From Acidobacteriota bacterium (GTDB lineage: Bacteria > Acidobacteriota > Terriglobia > Terriglobales > Acidobacteriaceae): a DNA stretch of 47,395 nucleotides. Below the pieces are notes generated by a model. That model saw only the letters and a program-made list of their open reading frames with translations. It was not told where the DNA came from and searched no databases. Location: contig JAFDVV010000019.1 of NCBI GenBank assembly GCA_018268775.1, positions 4,026-51,420 of the forward strand, read 5' to 3'. Positions within the stretch are counted from its first letter, which is position 1; each line of letters opens with the position of its first letter. The translations under genes and the position numbers were made by a program. Below are positions 1-7,524 of the stretch, one piece after another.

Positions 1-1052
1 TCGCCGATTCTGCTCTCGGGGCGCAGGTGCGAGTAGGGGCCAATGACCGCGTTGTTCCCAATCGTCGCCGAGTCCATAATGCAGCCATTGCGAACCATGA
101 CGTTGTAGCCAATCGCCGTGTTCTGAATCACGGAGTACGAGCGAATGCGGCAGTCGGAGCCGATCTTCGTTTTTCCGAGCAGTTGGACATAGGGTTCGAT
201 GACGGTATCGGCGGCAATCTCAACTTCGGAGTCGATCACGCAGGTCTCGGGGCGAAAAATTGTTACACCGCCAGCCATCAGCCGCTTCGCCGTGTCGAGC
301 CGCATGGCCGCGTCGAGGTGCATCATCTCGGCGATGGTGTTGGCCCCGAGGACTTCGTCGACCGAGTCCGCTTTTACGGCGACGACGCGCTGACGGTCGG
401 CGACCAGCATCGCGGCGACGTCAGTCAGGTAGAACTCGCCGTGAGCGTTGTTGGTGTCGAGTCGGTCGAGCTTTTCGAAGAGGGAAGTGGTGCGGAAGCA
501 GTAGATGCCGGAGTTGATCTCCGGCGTCGCCAGTTGATCGGGCTTGAGCGATTTTTGCTCGACGATCGCCGTGACCTCTGGAGCATCCGCGCTGGCTCGG
601 AGGATGCGTCCATAGCCGCTGGGATCGAGGGGGACAGCGGTGAGAATGGTCATCGCCGCCTTTTCGCGGAGGTGGGTTTCGCAGATGGAGGCGATGGTCT
701 CGGGGCGGATGAGCGGAACATCGCCGGAGAGGACGAGGAGGTTTTCGGGGACCGGAGTGCCGGAGAGGGCGAAGAAGGCCTTGACCATCTGGAGTGCGTG
801 GCCGGTGCCGCGCTGCTCCGGTTGAAGGACGAACTGGACGCCGGTGGATTCGACGGCGGCGCGGACGCGGTCGGCCTCGTGACCGATGATGCAGTAGATA
901 TCTTGTGCCGGAACGACCTTTTCCGCTGCGGCGATGACGTGCAGCAGGAGCGCGCGGCCGCCGATCTCGTGGAGAACTTTGGGGCGCTTTGACTTGAGCC
1001 GCGTGCCTTTTCCGGCGGCCATGATGGCTATGGCGAACTGGTGGGTGTCCAT
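1..1052 (-). CDS. glmU: Bifunctional GlmU, N-terminal part (cut by left edge)
   Basis: GlmU makes UDP-N-acetylglucosamine in the cytoplasm: it acetylates glucosamine-1-phosphate and then uridylates it, feeding peptidoglycan and LPS. The minus strand translates from an ATG at 1052 (MDTHQFAIAIMAAGKGTRLK...) without interruption to the window edge, about 350 of roughly 460 residues. The nucleotidyltransferase signature AAGKGTRLKSKRPKVLHE lies near residues 11-28. GDVPLIRPET and the later EINSGIYCF stretch are also typical. From about residue 250 hexapeptide left-handed beta-helix repeats begin (IEPYVQLLGKTKIGSDCRI). The missing piece is the rest of the beta-helix with the acetyltransferase site. 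A long antisense open frame over it is a shadow. Identity is secure from the motifs. Confidence 0.93.
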   Translation of the reverse strand, partial: MDTHQFAIAIMAAGKGTRLKSKRPKVLHEIGGRALLLHVIAAAEKVVPAQDIYCIIGHEADRVRAAVESTGVQFVLQPEQRGTGHALQMVKAFFALSGTPVPENLLVLSGDVPLIRPETIASICETHLREKAAMTILTAVPLDPSGYGRILRASADAPEVTAIVEQKSLKPDQLATPEINSGIYCFRTTSLFEKLDRLDTNNAHGEFYLTDVAAMLVADRQRVVAVKADSVDEVLGANTIAEMMHLDAAMRLDTAKRLMAGGVTIFRPETCVIDSEVEIAADTVIEPYVQLLGKTKIGSDCRIRSYSVIQNTAIGYNVMVRNGCIMDSATIGNNAVIGPYSHLRPESRIG

Positions 1053-1234
1053 GCTGACGCTATCTTCTCATGGGCGTCCGAGATGTATCCCAGCCCTGGT
1101 ACCCGAGTGGTGCAAATTTCTCAGGTGATCGAAGCGGCAACCGGCTCGATGTGTGCCTCATTTGGGGGATGGGAGCCTGTAGGTCTGCCAGCTAGGCTTG
1201 GCGCAGGGAATCCGCTATATCGGAGGTGAGAACG

Positions 1235-1801
1235 ATGACGAGAGAGACATTTCTGGCCGGAATGTGGATGCTGGGAAGCGTGGGAGCTGTGAATGCCGCT
1301 ACGGGAATACCGACGGCAGCGGTCGACTGGAATACGATCCTTCCGGCAGTTCAGCGTGTAGTGCACCACACATTTCCGAACGAATCGGCCGACGCGCACT
1401 ACCCAGCGGCCGTTGTACTGACTGCCGACCTGAGCGGGACCGGGGGCTCGGAGGCGCTCATCAATCTGGGATCGGGTGGCTACACCGACGATGTGACGGT
1501 GATGCAGCTACAAGGCGAAAACCCGGTGGCGGCAAAGTTTCGCGGGCACGACGACAAGATCGGCCCGATGGTATTTACGTCGGGGAATGCAGAGGACAGA
1601 GGCGGCGAGGTCCGGCTGATTGCAAAGGACCACGCGGTGTTCTCGGGCTACTGGGAGATGAAGGGGCCGAAGCTGAAAGAGTGCCACGGCGATGTTTACC
1701 AGTGGGACGATATGGCGAAGAACTTTGCCTACGTCAAGAAGATGAGCAAGGAGATGGGTAAGGAGTACTGCTCGGCGGTTGCGGCGAAGCTGAAGAAGTA
1801 G
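1235..1801 (+). CDS. Small secreted protein of unknown function
   Basis: This is a 188-residue exported protein that I do not recognise. I chose the ATG at 1235 because GGAGG (1222-1226) lies 8 bases upstream; an in-frame GTG at 1226 overlaps that Shine-Dalgarno. The N-terminus (MTRETFLAGMWMLGSVGAVNA) is a short signal peptide with probable cleavage after VNA or NAA. The mature part is soluble, with a glycine-rich segment (LSGTGGSEALINLGSGGYTDD), two cysteines (KECHG and KEYCSA) that could pair, and a lysine-rich C-terminus. It is transcribed away from glmU and stands alone before a gene-poor stretch. Start and coding status are well supported; function is unknown. Confidence 0.75.
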   Translation: MTRETFLAGMWMLGSVGAVNAATGIPTAAVDWNTILPAVQRVVHHTFPNESADAHYPAAVVLTADLSGTGGSEALINLGSGGYTDDVTVMQLQGENPVAAKFRGHDDKIGPMVFTSGNAEDRGGEVRLIAKDHAVFSGYWEMKGPKLKECHGDVYQWDDMAKNFAYVKKMSKEMGKEYCSAVAAKLKK

Positions 1802-2521
1802 GGTAGCGGCGGCAGAAGCCAAATGCGGGGATTCCTCCACTCCGCTTCGGTCGGAATGATGCTCAGTCAGGTATTTTGAGCGATTAGGAGATGGCAATAG
1901 CGAAGGGGCGACTGACCCTGCGGTCGATCGCCCCTGGCTTTTCCGATTCGCGAAGATCCGGTTCGGACCCCGGATCACAGTCTCCTAAACCTCGGACTTA
2001 TACAAGCTGCAGGTTGCCCCGCGCTTCTGTCGTCGCCCGCTGCCTATTCCTCTGTAAGAGCTTGTCTGGTTCCATCCACGTCATCCAGTTGCCTGAGCGC
2101 CGCGTGAGTCTCGTTGCCGATTCTCCCGATAGTCCCTTCGTTTCTCTCTCCTTCTGGAGAATTTCTCCTCCGTTGGTTTGAAATCTACGCCTGTCTGGCG
2201 GGAATGCAAGGGGGAAAAAGCGGGATTTTGTGTGGAAATACGCGGTGTTTTGTGGGAATGAGGGAGATGTGTTGCTGCATATGAATTTATGAGTTGGGAG
2301 GCCTGTGGATAGGTCGCGAAAATTGAACCGGTTGTGGGGCAGTGAGCAGGAAACGCGGTTCGAGCTTCGCTCGAATGTCCCACCCATGCCTTCGGCATGA
2401 ATGGGGCACCCGATGTGTAGCCGGGACTACCTACTGCGCGATGAAACAGCACAAATGGGCCGCTCGGGTGGTAGCATCGCTGGGACTCCGGGCCCTTTGA
2501 TTTTTATCGATGAGGTGAGAG
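1802..2521. other. Gene-poor stretch with hairpin repeats, no convincing CDS
   Basis: These 720 bases hold no credible gene. Open frames on both strands overlap each other, are rich in Arg/Ser/Pro, have no Shine-Dalgarno and show no domain. The interval about 2150-2290 is purine-rich on the plus strand. Two short perfect hairpins with TTC loops lie at 2359-2399, followed by a GGGGCACCC segment. I recall similar hairpin/GGGTGCCCC blocks as recurrent intergenic repeats in Acidobacteriaceae, but cannot verify that here. Confidence 0.6.
2359..2399. repeat. Tandem REP-like hairpins upstream of the tail-tube gene
   Basis: Two adjacent perfect inverted repeats with three-base TTC loops: TTCGAGC-TTC-GCTCGAA (2359-2375) and CATGCC-TTC-GGCATG (2385-2399). 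Neither is followed by a T-run, so they are not standard terminators. Their uniform TTC loops, and related hairpins at 3040-3084, suggest a dispersed palindromic element. The repeat family itself is inferred. Confidence 0.6.
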
Positions 2522-2974
2522 ATGGCAGTGAACAAAGATCCATTGGAGGATTTCTCGTTTGTTGTGAACTGGGGCGGCACGCGGACGGGGATGATGCGGG
2601 TGAGTCCTTTGAAGTGGAGCACCAGTGTGGTGAGCCATCGCGATGGTGCGAACGTTACGAATTCGCCGCAAAAGTCGCCTGGGCTTACGGCCTACGACCC
2701 GATTGTTTTGGAAAGAGAGATCGTGCAGGGCGATCTGGATTTTCAACTGTGGGCGAGCCAGGTGGTATCCGTTGGCGGTGGAGGGACCGGTTACAGGCGG
2801 GACGTTACGATTACTCTGCTGGACGGGCAGCACAACGTGGTGGTTACTTTCAGGCTGAAGAACTGCTGGCCGAGTTCGTACGAGGCAACCACGGAGTTGA
2901 ACGCGGATACTTCGCATGTTGCGATCGAGCGGCTCACGCTGGAGTACGAGTCGTTTGTTCGGAGCGATGGGTAG
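2522..2974 (+). CDS. Orphan phage tail-tube-like protein (T4 gp19 family)
   Basis: This 150-residue protein resembles the T4 gp19/tail-tube family (the conserved phage tail region protein group), whose members stack into the inner tube of contractile tails and extracellular contractile injection systems. The start MAVNKDPLEDFSFVVNWGG, a central LEREIVQGDLDFQLWASQV, then DVTITLLDGQHNVVVTFRL and WPSSYEATTELNAD, and a C-terminal strand VAIERLTLEYESF match the usual order and length of about 145-165 residues. AGGTGAG (2513-2519) precedes the ATG. No sheath, baseplate, spike, AAA+ ATPase or other tail gene lies in the window, and palindromic repeats flank the gene on both sides. It could be the last remnant of a tail cluster or a domesticated tube protein. 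Family assignment is by recognition of the pattern, not by a search. Confidence 0.72.
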   Translation: MAVNKDPLEDFSFVVNWGGTRTGMMRVSPLKWSTSVVSHRDGANVTNSPQKSPGLTAYDPIVLEREIVQGDLDFQLWASQVVSVGGGGTGYRRDVTITLLDGQHNVVVTFRLKNCWPSSYEATTELNADTSHVAIERLTLEYESFVRSDG

Positions 2975-3039
2975 GGCGTGTGGAATAAGTCAGTCGCTTC
3001 GTCCTGCGGACTTCGCTCCGGCCTTCGGCAGAGCGGTAA

Positions 3040-3084
3040 GGTGCTTCGCACCGCCTTTGAGAGGGCCAAGCCTGAAGGTTTGGC
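3040..3084. repeat. REP-like hairpins downstream of the tail-tube gene
   Basis: Two hairpins lie in the convergent gap between the tail-tube gene and the minus-strand membrane protein: GGTGC-TTC-GCACC (3040-3052) and GCCAAGCC-TGAA-GGTTTGGC (3065-3084, one G-T pair). Neighbouring sequence 2995-3035 has further CTTCG-type partial palindromes. They lack a T-run. The TTC/GAA loop style matches the hairpins at 2359-2399. Confidence 0.55.
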
Positions 3085-3130
3085 GTACCCGGAAGCGGTT
3101 CGAGCAAACGACACTCGCAGGTCCAGACCC

Positions 3131-3457
3131 TCAATGGATGTGTTGCTGGATAAATTCCCTCAGTAAGACGAGCACACCTACAACCAGCAGGACTCGAACA
3201 ATGGATGAGGTTACTGAACGAAAAACGACCAGCAGTGTGTAGAAAACTTTGGAAGGGAGAGAAATATCTGCTTCCCACGGGGTCGAGATGGTTCGACTGA
3301 GGCTTACGGATCGGAAGCTGAATGGCCAGTCAAAGCCGCGTTGAAATCCATACCATAGGCGCAGGCCGGTATAAACGCCAACGGTAATCCAAATTAACTT
3401 GACATAGAAAACGCTCAAAACGGCCAGGACCAGGACGAGAATGGCAGGAATTGACAT
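3131..3457 (-). CDS. Small membrane protein of unknown function
   Basis: This 108-residue protein has an N-terminal hydrophobic segment (about residues 3-30, IPAILVLVLAVLSVFYVKLIW...VGVYTGL) and a C-terminal one (about 72-99, VFYTLLVVFRSV...VLLVVGVLVLL). Between them is a basic/aromatic loop (YGFQRGFDWPFSFRSVSLSR). It is likely an inner-membrane protein with two transmembrane segments. There is no strong Shine-Dalgarno before the ATG at 3457. It sits 47 bases downstream of the unknown gene at 3505-4167 on the same strand, so the two may be co-transcribed. No family recognised. Confidence 0.55.
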   Translation of the reverse strand: MSIPAILVLVLAVLSVFYVKLIWITVGVYTGLRLWYGFQRGFDWPFSFRSVSLSRTISTPWEADISLPSKVFYTLLVVFRSVTSSIVRVLLVVGVLVLLREFIQQHIH

Positions 3458-3504
3458 AGCTTCAAGCCGCTTCGTGACACTACTGCAATACCGCCTGTCT
3501 GTAC

Positions 3505-4167
3505 TTAGCGATACCTGCTATGGAGTAACAGGCAACGCGAATTATTCAGTTTGATAATTTCTTCATGAGATTCCGGGACTATCGAATATAACCATGGATC
3601 TGAATTCGCTTCGAGGACCTTTGATACTTCTTTGGGATCGTATGAGTTGGCTTCGCCAACAGACCAACCAAAGGCATTCCCAAAATCCGCAACCAGGATT
3701 TTGGATGGGTTGCTTCTTTGCCTATCTGGATAGATGCGATGGAAGTTGTTTCCATCCCAATACCCGTAGGGACGATCAGTGTTACCGACAAAGTCATTGC
3801 CCGATTCAAAATAGCCAGGCAAGTCGTACATCCATGCTGGGTCAAGTTGCCCCCGACTGTCACAAATTGTGATGATAATGCTCTGAAAACGCCAGCCAAA
3901 CCATAGCATGCATTTGCGTTTGATTGGATGACGAGTAAAGCCTGCGACAAGGCTTCTGCTAAGAAGCTTGTCGAGGTTCATCCGTGAACTTTGACACTCA
4001 ACCAGCAGATCCTCAGCCTGAAATGCAAATGCTTCACCTGTATATGCTCGGCATGTTGCCTCGACCTCAGCGTCACTCATCGAGCGTCCACTAAACGTAT
4101 CAATTCGTCTCAGATCAAGCCCGCTCTGGCAGAGCGTCGAAAAGTCAAGCTTCAATAGGGGAAGCAC
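3505..4167 (-). CDS. Hypothetical protein, AT-richer than its neighbours
   Basis: This 220-residue soluble protein is not recognised. A GTG start at 4167 is preceded by GGAGG about 4 bases upstream. There is no signal peptide or transmembrane segment. It is rich in aromatic and Asn/Asp residues, for example LDPAWMYDLPGYFESGNDF and RPYGYWDGNNFHRIYPD. The coding sequence is visibly richer in A and T than the M16 genes upstream and uses codons such as AAT, ATA and TTG that they avoid, which suggests later acquisition. It lies 22 bases after the stop of the zinc-site-less M16 gene, on the same strand, so it could be read through from that operon. Function cannot be proposed. Confidence 0.6.
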   Translation of the reverse strand: MLPLLKLDFSTLCQSGLDLRRIDTFSGRSMSDAEVEATCRAYTGEAFAFQAEDLLVECQSSRMNLDKLLSRSLVAGFTRHPIKRKCMLWFGWRFQSIIITICDSRGQLDPAWMYDLPGYFESGNDFVGNTDRPYGYWDGNNFHRIYPDRQRSNPSKILVADFGNAFGWSVGEANSYDPKEVSKVLEANSDPWLYSIVPESHEEIIKLNNSRCLLLHSRYR

Positions 4168-4189
4168 AAATCCTCCAGGAGGGCAATCT

Positions 4190-5689
4190 CTACTGGCCGG
4201 GCTTGCCCGGCGGCGGTGGGATGGTGATGTCGAGGTCGGTGACTTTGCCGAGGTCGGAGAGAGGTGGCTTGATCTCGGGCTGGTTGCCTACGACGACGAT
4301 GCCGAGCTTGGATGGGTCGACGTACTTGTTGGCTACGCGGGAGACGTCAGCGGCGGTGACTTTTTCGATGCCGGATTTGTACTTCTCGAGGAAGTCGGAC
4401 GGGTAGCCATAGAAGGCGAGTGTGACCTGCTCGTTGAGGGTCTTCTCCGGCGAGTCGTAGTTGAAGATGAAGGAGTTCAGGAGCTGGTCCTTGGCCTTGG
4501 CGAGCTCGGTGGGCGAGGGGGGAACGGTCTTGAGGCGGTTGACCTCGTCGAGCATGGCCCGGGTGGCGGCGTCGGTGGAGGCGCTCTTGGTTCCGGCGAT
4601 AACGTAAAACATTCCAGGGTGGTCATAGGCGGCGCCGAAGCTTCCGCTGACAGAGTAGGCCAGTCCGAGTTTGGTGCGAACGTTCTGGACGACTCGTGAG
4701 CCGAAGCCGCCGGAGAAGACTTCGTTCATGACAGAGAGGGCATAAAAATCGGGGTTGGAGCGCTCGGTGCCGAGGCCGACGATGAGGACGTTGGACTGGT
4801 TGACATCGTCCTTGTTGGCGAAGCGGATGCCGGGTGTGGGGTCGGTGAAGGTGAACTTTTCGGAGGCGAGAAGCTGGCCCTTTTCGAGCGGCTCGAAGGC
4901 AGCGCGGAGCTTGCGCTCCATCTCGGCGGAGTTGAAGTCGCCGGAGACGGCGACGATCATGCCGTTGGGGACGACGGTCTTATCGTGCCAGGCCTTGAGG
5001 TCGTCGAGGGTGACGGCGGCGACGGTAGCGTACTCGGGCTGACGCGCGAAGGGGCTGGTGGGGCCGTAGACGAGCTTGACGGCTTCGCGGATGGCGATGC
5101 CGCTGGCGTCGTCGTTGCGGCGGGAGATGCCGGTGTCGATCTGGCGTTTGGCGAGGGCGAGCTTGTCGGCCTTGAAGGCGGGGTGGAGCAGGAGATCGAC
5201 GGCAGAGGCGAAGACGGAGTCGAAGTCCTGCTTGAAGCTGGACCAGCGGAGGGAGGTGTTGGCGGAGCCTCCGGAGGTCTCGATGCGGGCGGCCTTGAGT
5301 TCAAGCTGGTCGTCGAGCTTGTCGCCGCTGATGGTGGCGGTGCCGCTGGTACGCCACGTCTGGCCGTACATAGAGACGAGGCCGATCTTACCGGCGGGTT
5401 CGTTGCGGCTGCCTCCGCGAATGAGGATGCTGCCGTTGATGAAGGGGAGCTCGTGGTCTTCCTGGAGGAAGAGGACGAGGCCGTTGGAGAGCTCGATGCG
5501 CTTAGGCTGCTCGGGCTTGAAGGCGTGAAGCGGCGGGATGGGGATCTTCTTCCACGGCTGTGCGGGGGCAATCACAGCGGGCTTTGCCGGTGCAGCGGTG
5601 GCCTGCGCATGCGAGATGGACGGTGCGACGACTGCTGCGATGAGTGCAGTGGAGAAGGCTAGCCTGTAACGATTCATGAATATCTTCAC
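4190..5689 (-). CDS. M16-family peptidase-like subunit without the zinc site
   Basis: This 499-residue exported protein has the M16 (pitrilysin/processing-peptidase) fold. A signal peptide (to about SHAQA, residue 30) is followed by the first M16 domain. The position of the zinc motif HxxEH is occupied by SMYGQ (residues 106-110), so it cannot bind catalytic zinc in the usual way. The C-terminal domain keeps the LGLAYSVSGSFG region with the Tyr, and nearby Arg, that in two-subunit M16B enzymes help bind substrate. The GTG start overlaps the TGA stop of the upstream HxxEH-bearing M16 gene (GTGA) and has GGAGG six bases upstream, indicating translational coupling. By analogy with known M16B pairs it probably forms a heterodimer with that partner in the periplasm. 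Confidence 0.9.
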   Translation of the reverse strand: MKIFMNRYRLAFSTALIAAVVAPSISHAQATAAPAKPAVIAPAQPWKKIPIPPLHAFKPEQPKRIELSNGLVLFLQEDHELPFINGSILIRGGSRNEPAGKIGLVSMYGQTWRTSGTATISGDKLDDQLELKAARIETSGGSANTSLRWSSFKQDFDSVFASAVDLLLHPAFKADKLALAKRQIDTGISRRNDDASGIAIREAVKLVYGPTSPFARQPEYATVAAVTLDDLKAWHDKTVVPNGMIVAVSGDFNSAEMERKLRAAFEPLEKGQLLASEKFTFTDPTPGIRFANKDDVNQSNVLIVGLGTERSNPDFYALSVMNEVFSGGFGSRVVQNVRTKLGLAYSVSGSFGAAYDHPGMFYVIAGTKSASTDAATRAMLDEVNRLKTVPPSPTELAKAKDQLLNSFIFNYDSPEKTLNEQVTLAFYGYPSDFLEKYKSGIEKVTAADVSRVANKYVDPSKLGIVVVGNQPEIKPPLSDLGKVTDLDITIPPPPGKPGQ

Positions 5690-7218
5690 TGTGCGCCTCC
5701 CTGGCTGGCTTGTGCGGGCCTCTTTGGCGCGACGAATTCGATGCGTGCGCTGGTGCGGTTCGAGTCGACGAAGATTTTGTTGGCGACTCGGCGGATGTCT
5801 TCTTTTTTGACGGCGTCGATCTTGTCGAGGTCGCGGAAGAGCTGCCGCCAGTCGCCGTAACGGGTCTGGTATTCGGCTAGCTGGTGGGCGAGGCCGTCGT
5901 TGTCGGCGAGGCCACGGAGGAGTTCGGCGCGGGCGCGGGTCTTGAAGCGCTCCAGCTCCTCGTCGGAGACGTCGGAGGTCTTGAGGCGGTCGAGCTCTTT
6001 GTGGATGCCGTCGCGAATCTCGTCGGGCGTGTGGCCGGGGAGGGGGACGGCGTAGAAGGCGAAGAGGCCGGGGTACTTGTAACCGGGGAAGCCGGAGAAG
6101 CCTTCGGCGGCGGCGGCAATCCGCTGGTCGCGGACGAGCGAACGGTAGAGGCGGGCGGTGCGGCCGTTGGAGAAGATGTCGGTGATGGCGTCGTAGACGG
6201 AGTCGTCGGGATCGCGGTAGTCGGGACGGTGGTAGCCCTCTATATAGAAGGGCTGCGTGGCTTCTTTAATGACGACGGATTTTTCGGCGAACTGCGGCGG
6301 TTCGACGGTGGTCATTGGGATGGGCTTGGGGCCGGGGGGGATCTTCGAGAAGTAGCGCTCGAGGACGGGCATGGTCTCAGAGGCTTTGAGATCGCCGACG
6401 ACAGCGATGACGATGTTCGAGGGAGTGTAGTACTTCTTGTGGAAGGCCTCGGCCTCGGTTGCGGAGACCTGCGAGATTTCACTCTCCCAGCCGACGCCCG
6501 AGCGGCCATAGGGGTGGGCGACGTAGGCGGTGGCGAGGAACTGCTCGACCATGCGGCCTACGGGGGAGGAGTCGATACGCATGCGTCGCTCTTCCTGGAC
6601 GACGTCGCGCTCCTTGTAGAACTCACGCTGGACGGGCTGGGCGATCCGCTGGCTCTCGAGGTAGGCCCAGAGCTCAAGGCGGTTGGAGGGCATGGACCAG
6701 AAGTACTGCGTCGAGTCTTCGCTGGTGGAGGCGTTGATACCGACAGCACCGTTCTGCTCGGCGATCTCGGAGAACTGGTTGGGGATGACGTACTTTTCGG
6801 CGGCGTCCTGCGCGTCTTCAAAGGCTTTCTTCAGGGACTCCAGTTTTTTGGGGTCCTGGCCGACGCGTTTGCGGTACTCGTCGTCGTACGCGGCGTAGGC
6901 CGTTTCGACTTTGGCGAGGGCGAGCTTTTCGGCAGGGTAGTTGGTGGTGCCGATTTGCTGCGTTCCCTTGAAGGCCATGTGCTCGAACATGTGCGCGAGA
7001 CCGCTGGCGCCCTGGGGATCGTCGGCGGAGCCAGCGTCGACGAGGGTGTAGAAGCTGAAGACGGGGGCTTCGGGACGCTCGCAGACGATGAGCGTCAGTC
7101 CGTTGGGAAGGACCTTGACGTGAGTCCGCTTCTCAAAGCTCGCGAGATCCTGCGCTTGAGCGGCGCACAGGGCGAGACCGAGGGTAATGGTTGCTGCTAG
7201 CACACGTCGAGCGCGCAA
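5686..7218 (-). CDS. M16-family zinc metallopeptidase, catalytic subunit
   Basis: This exported M16B-type peptidase has about 510 residues and probably degrades or processes peptides in the periplasm. The zinc motif is intact: HMFEH, with H76, E79 and H80 in the numbering used here. A distal ERDVVQEERRM helix supplies the further Glu ligand. A long charged helical insert (about residues 100-155) follows the motif. I place the start at a TTG at 7218 because GGAGG (7231-7227) lies 8 bases upstream and the resulting N-terminus (MRARRVLAATITLGLALCAAQA) is a clean signal peptide; an in-frame TTG at 7242 lacks this. The stop overlaps the start of the zinc-less partner gene, so the two form an operon. 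Confidence 0.92.
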   Translation of the reverse strand: MRARRVLAATITLGLALCAAQAQDLASFEKRTHVKVLPNGLTLIVCERPEAPVFSFYTLVDAGSADDPQGASGLAHMFEHMAFKGTQQIGTTNYPAEKLALAKVETAYAAYDDEYRKRVGQDPKKLESLKKAFEDAQDAAEKYVIPNQFSEIAEQNGAVGINASTSEDSTQYFWSMPSNRLELWAYLESQRIAQPVQREFYKERDVVQEERRMRIDSSPVGRMVEQFLATAYVAHPYGRSGVGWESEISQVSATEAEAFHKKYYTPSNIVIAVVGDLKASETMPVLERYFSKIPPGPKPIPMTTVEPPQFAEKSVVIKEATQPFYIEGYHRPDYRDPDDSVYDAITDIFSNGRTARLYRSLVRDQRIAAAAEGFSGFPGYKYPGLFAFYAVPLPGHTPDEIRDGIHKELDRLKTSDVSDEELERFKTRARAELLRGLADNDGLAHQLAEYQTRYGDWRQLFRDLDKIDAVKKEDIRRVANKIFVDSNRTSARIEFVAPKRPAQASQGGAQ

Positions 7219-7368
7219 GGGAACGACCTCCAAAAGGAACAACTGCCGGAAGACTTACTATACCGGAGCCTGACACAGGTTTTCCTGTTTGACGCTGTTG
7301 AGAAGAGAGGGGTCGGGTTAAAAAGAAAACTCCCGGAGGACGTAGTCAAATCCAAGGCGGGTGGGACG

Positions 7369-7398
7369 TTGACATGTATAGTTTGGACAGCGTACAAA
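7369..7398 (+). promoter_or_regulatory. Candidate promoter of the ROK-GH105 operon
   Basis: TTGACA (7369-7374, perfect -35) is followed after 18 bases by TACAAA (7393-7398). This would give a 5' leader of about 120 bases before the ROK start. The -35 is strong and the -10 is weak. Confidence 0.4.
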
Positions 7399-7406
7399 AT
7401 GCTGTC
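7386..7406. promoter_or_regulatory. Inverted repeat, candidate ROK operator
   Basis: GACAGC (7386-7391) and GCTGTC (7401-7406) are perfect 6-base arms around a 9-base AT-rich centre (GTACAAAAT). The centre covers the candidate -10, the expected place for autorepression by the downstream ROK regulator. Binding is inferred from position and symmetry. Confidence 0.45.
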
Positions 7407-7524
7407 GATCGCGAAGGAATGCGTGAGCCGCTGATCGGACGAAACACTGGATTGTGATGCGAGCAATAGTGTAAAAAGTTCCAACGCCAGTAGTTGTCTA
7501 TTTAGGGCCCGTAAGAAAGCCAGG

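Larger units (their letters stand above)
7219..7524. other. Divergent intergenic region between M16 operon and ROK gene
   Basis: This 306-base spacer carries the promoter regions of two divergent transcripts and no gene. On the minus strand a TATAGT (7262-7257) is a plausible -10 for the M16 operon, about 38 bases before its TTG start, though no good -35 is seen. On the plus strand lie a candidate promoter and an inverted repeat at 7369-7406, listed separately. Confidence 0.5.

Noticed and set aside
27..992. Long plus-strand open frame antisense to glmU
   Set aside because: It is the reverse shadow of a gene with clear GlmU motifs. Its translation is Arg/Gly/Asp-rich with no domain. The same applies to long antisense frames at 5884-7200, 11557-12966 and 36953-38332.
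1998..2387. Minus-strand open frame in the gene-poor stretch
   Set aside because: No Shine-Dalgarno, repetitive Ser/Arg/Thr composition, overlaps another equally poor frame and runs through hairpin repeats. It looks like translated intergenic repeat.
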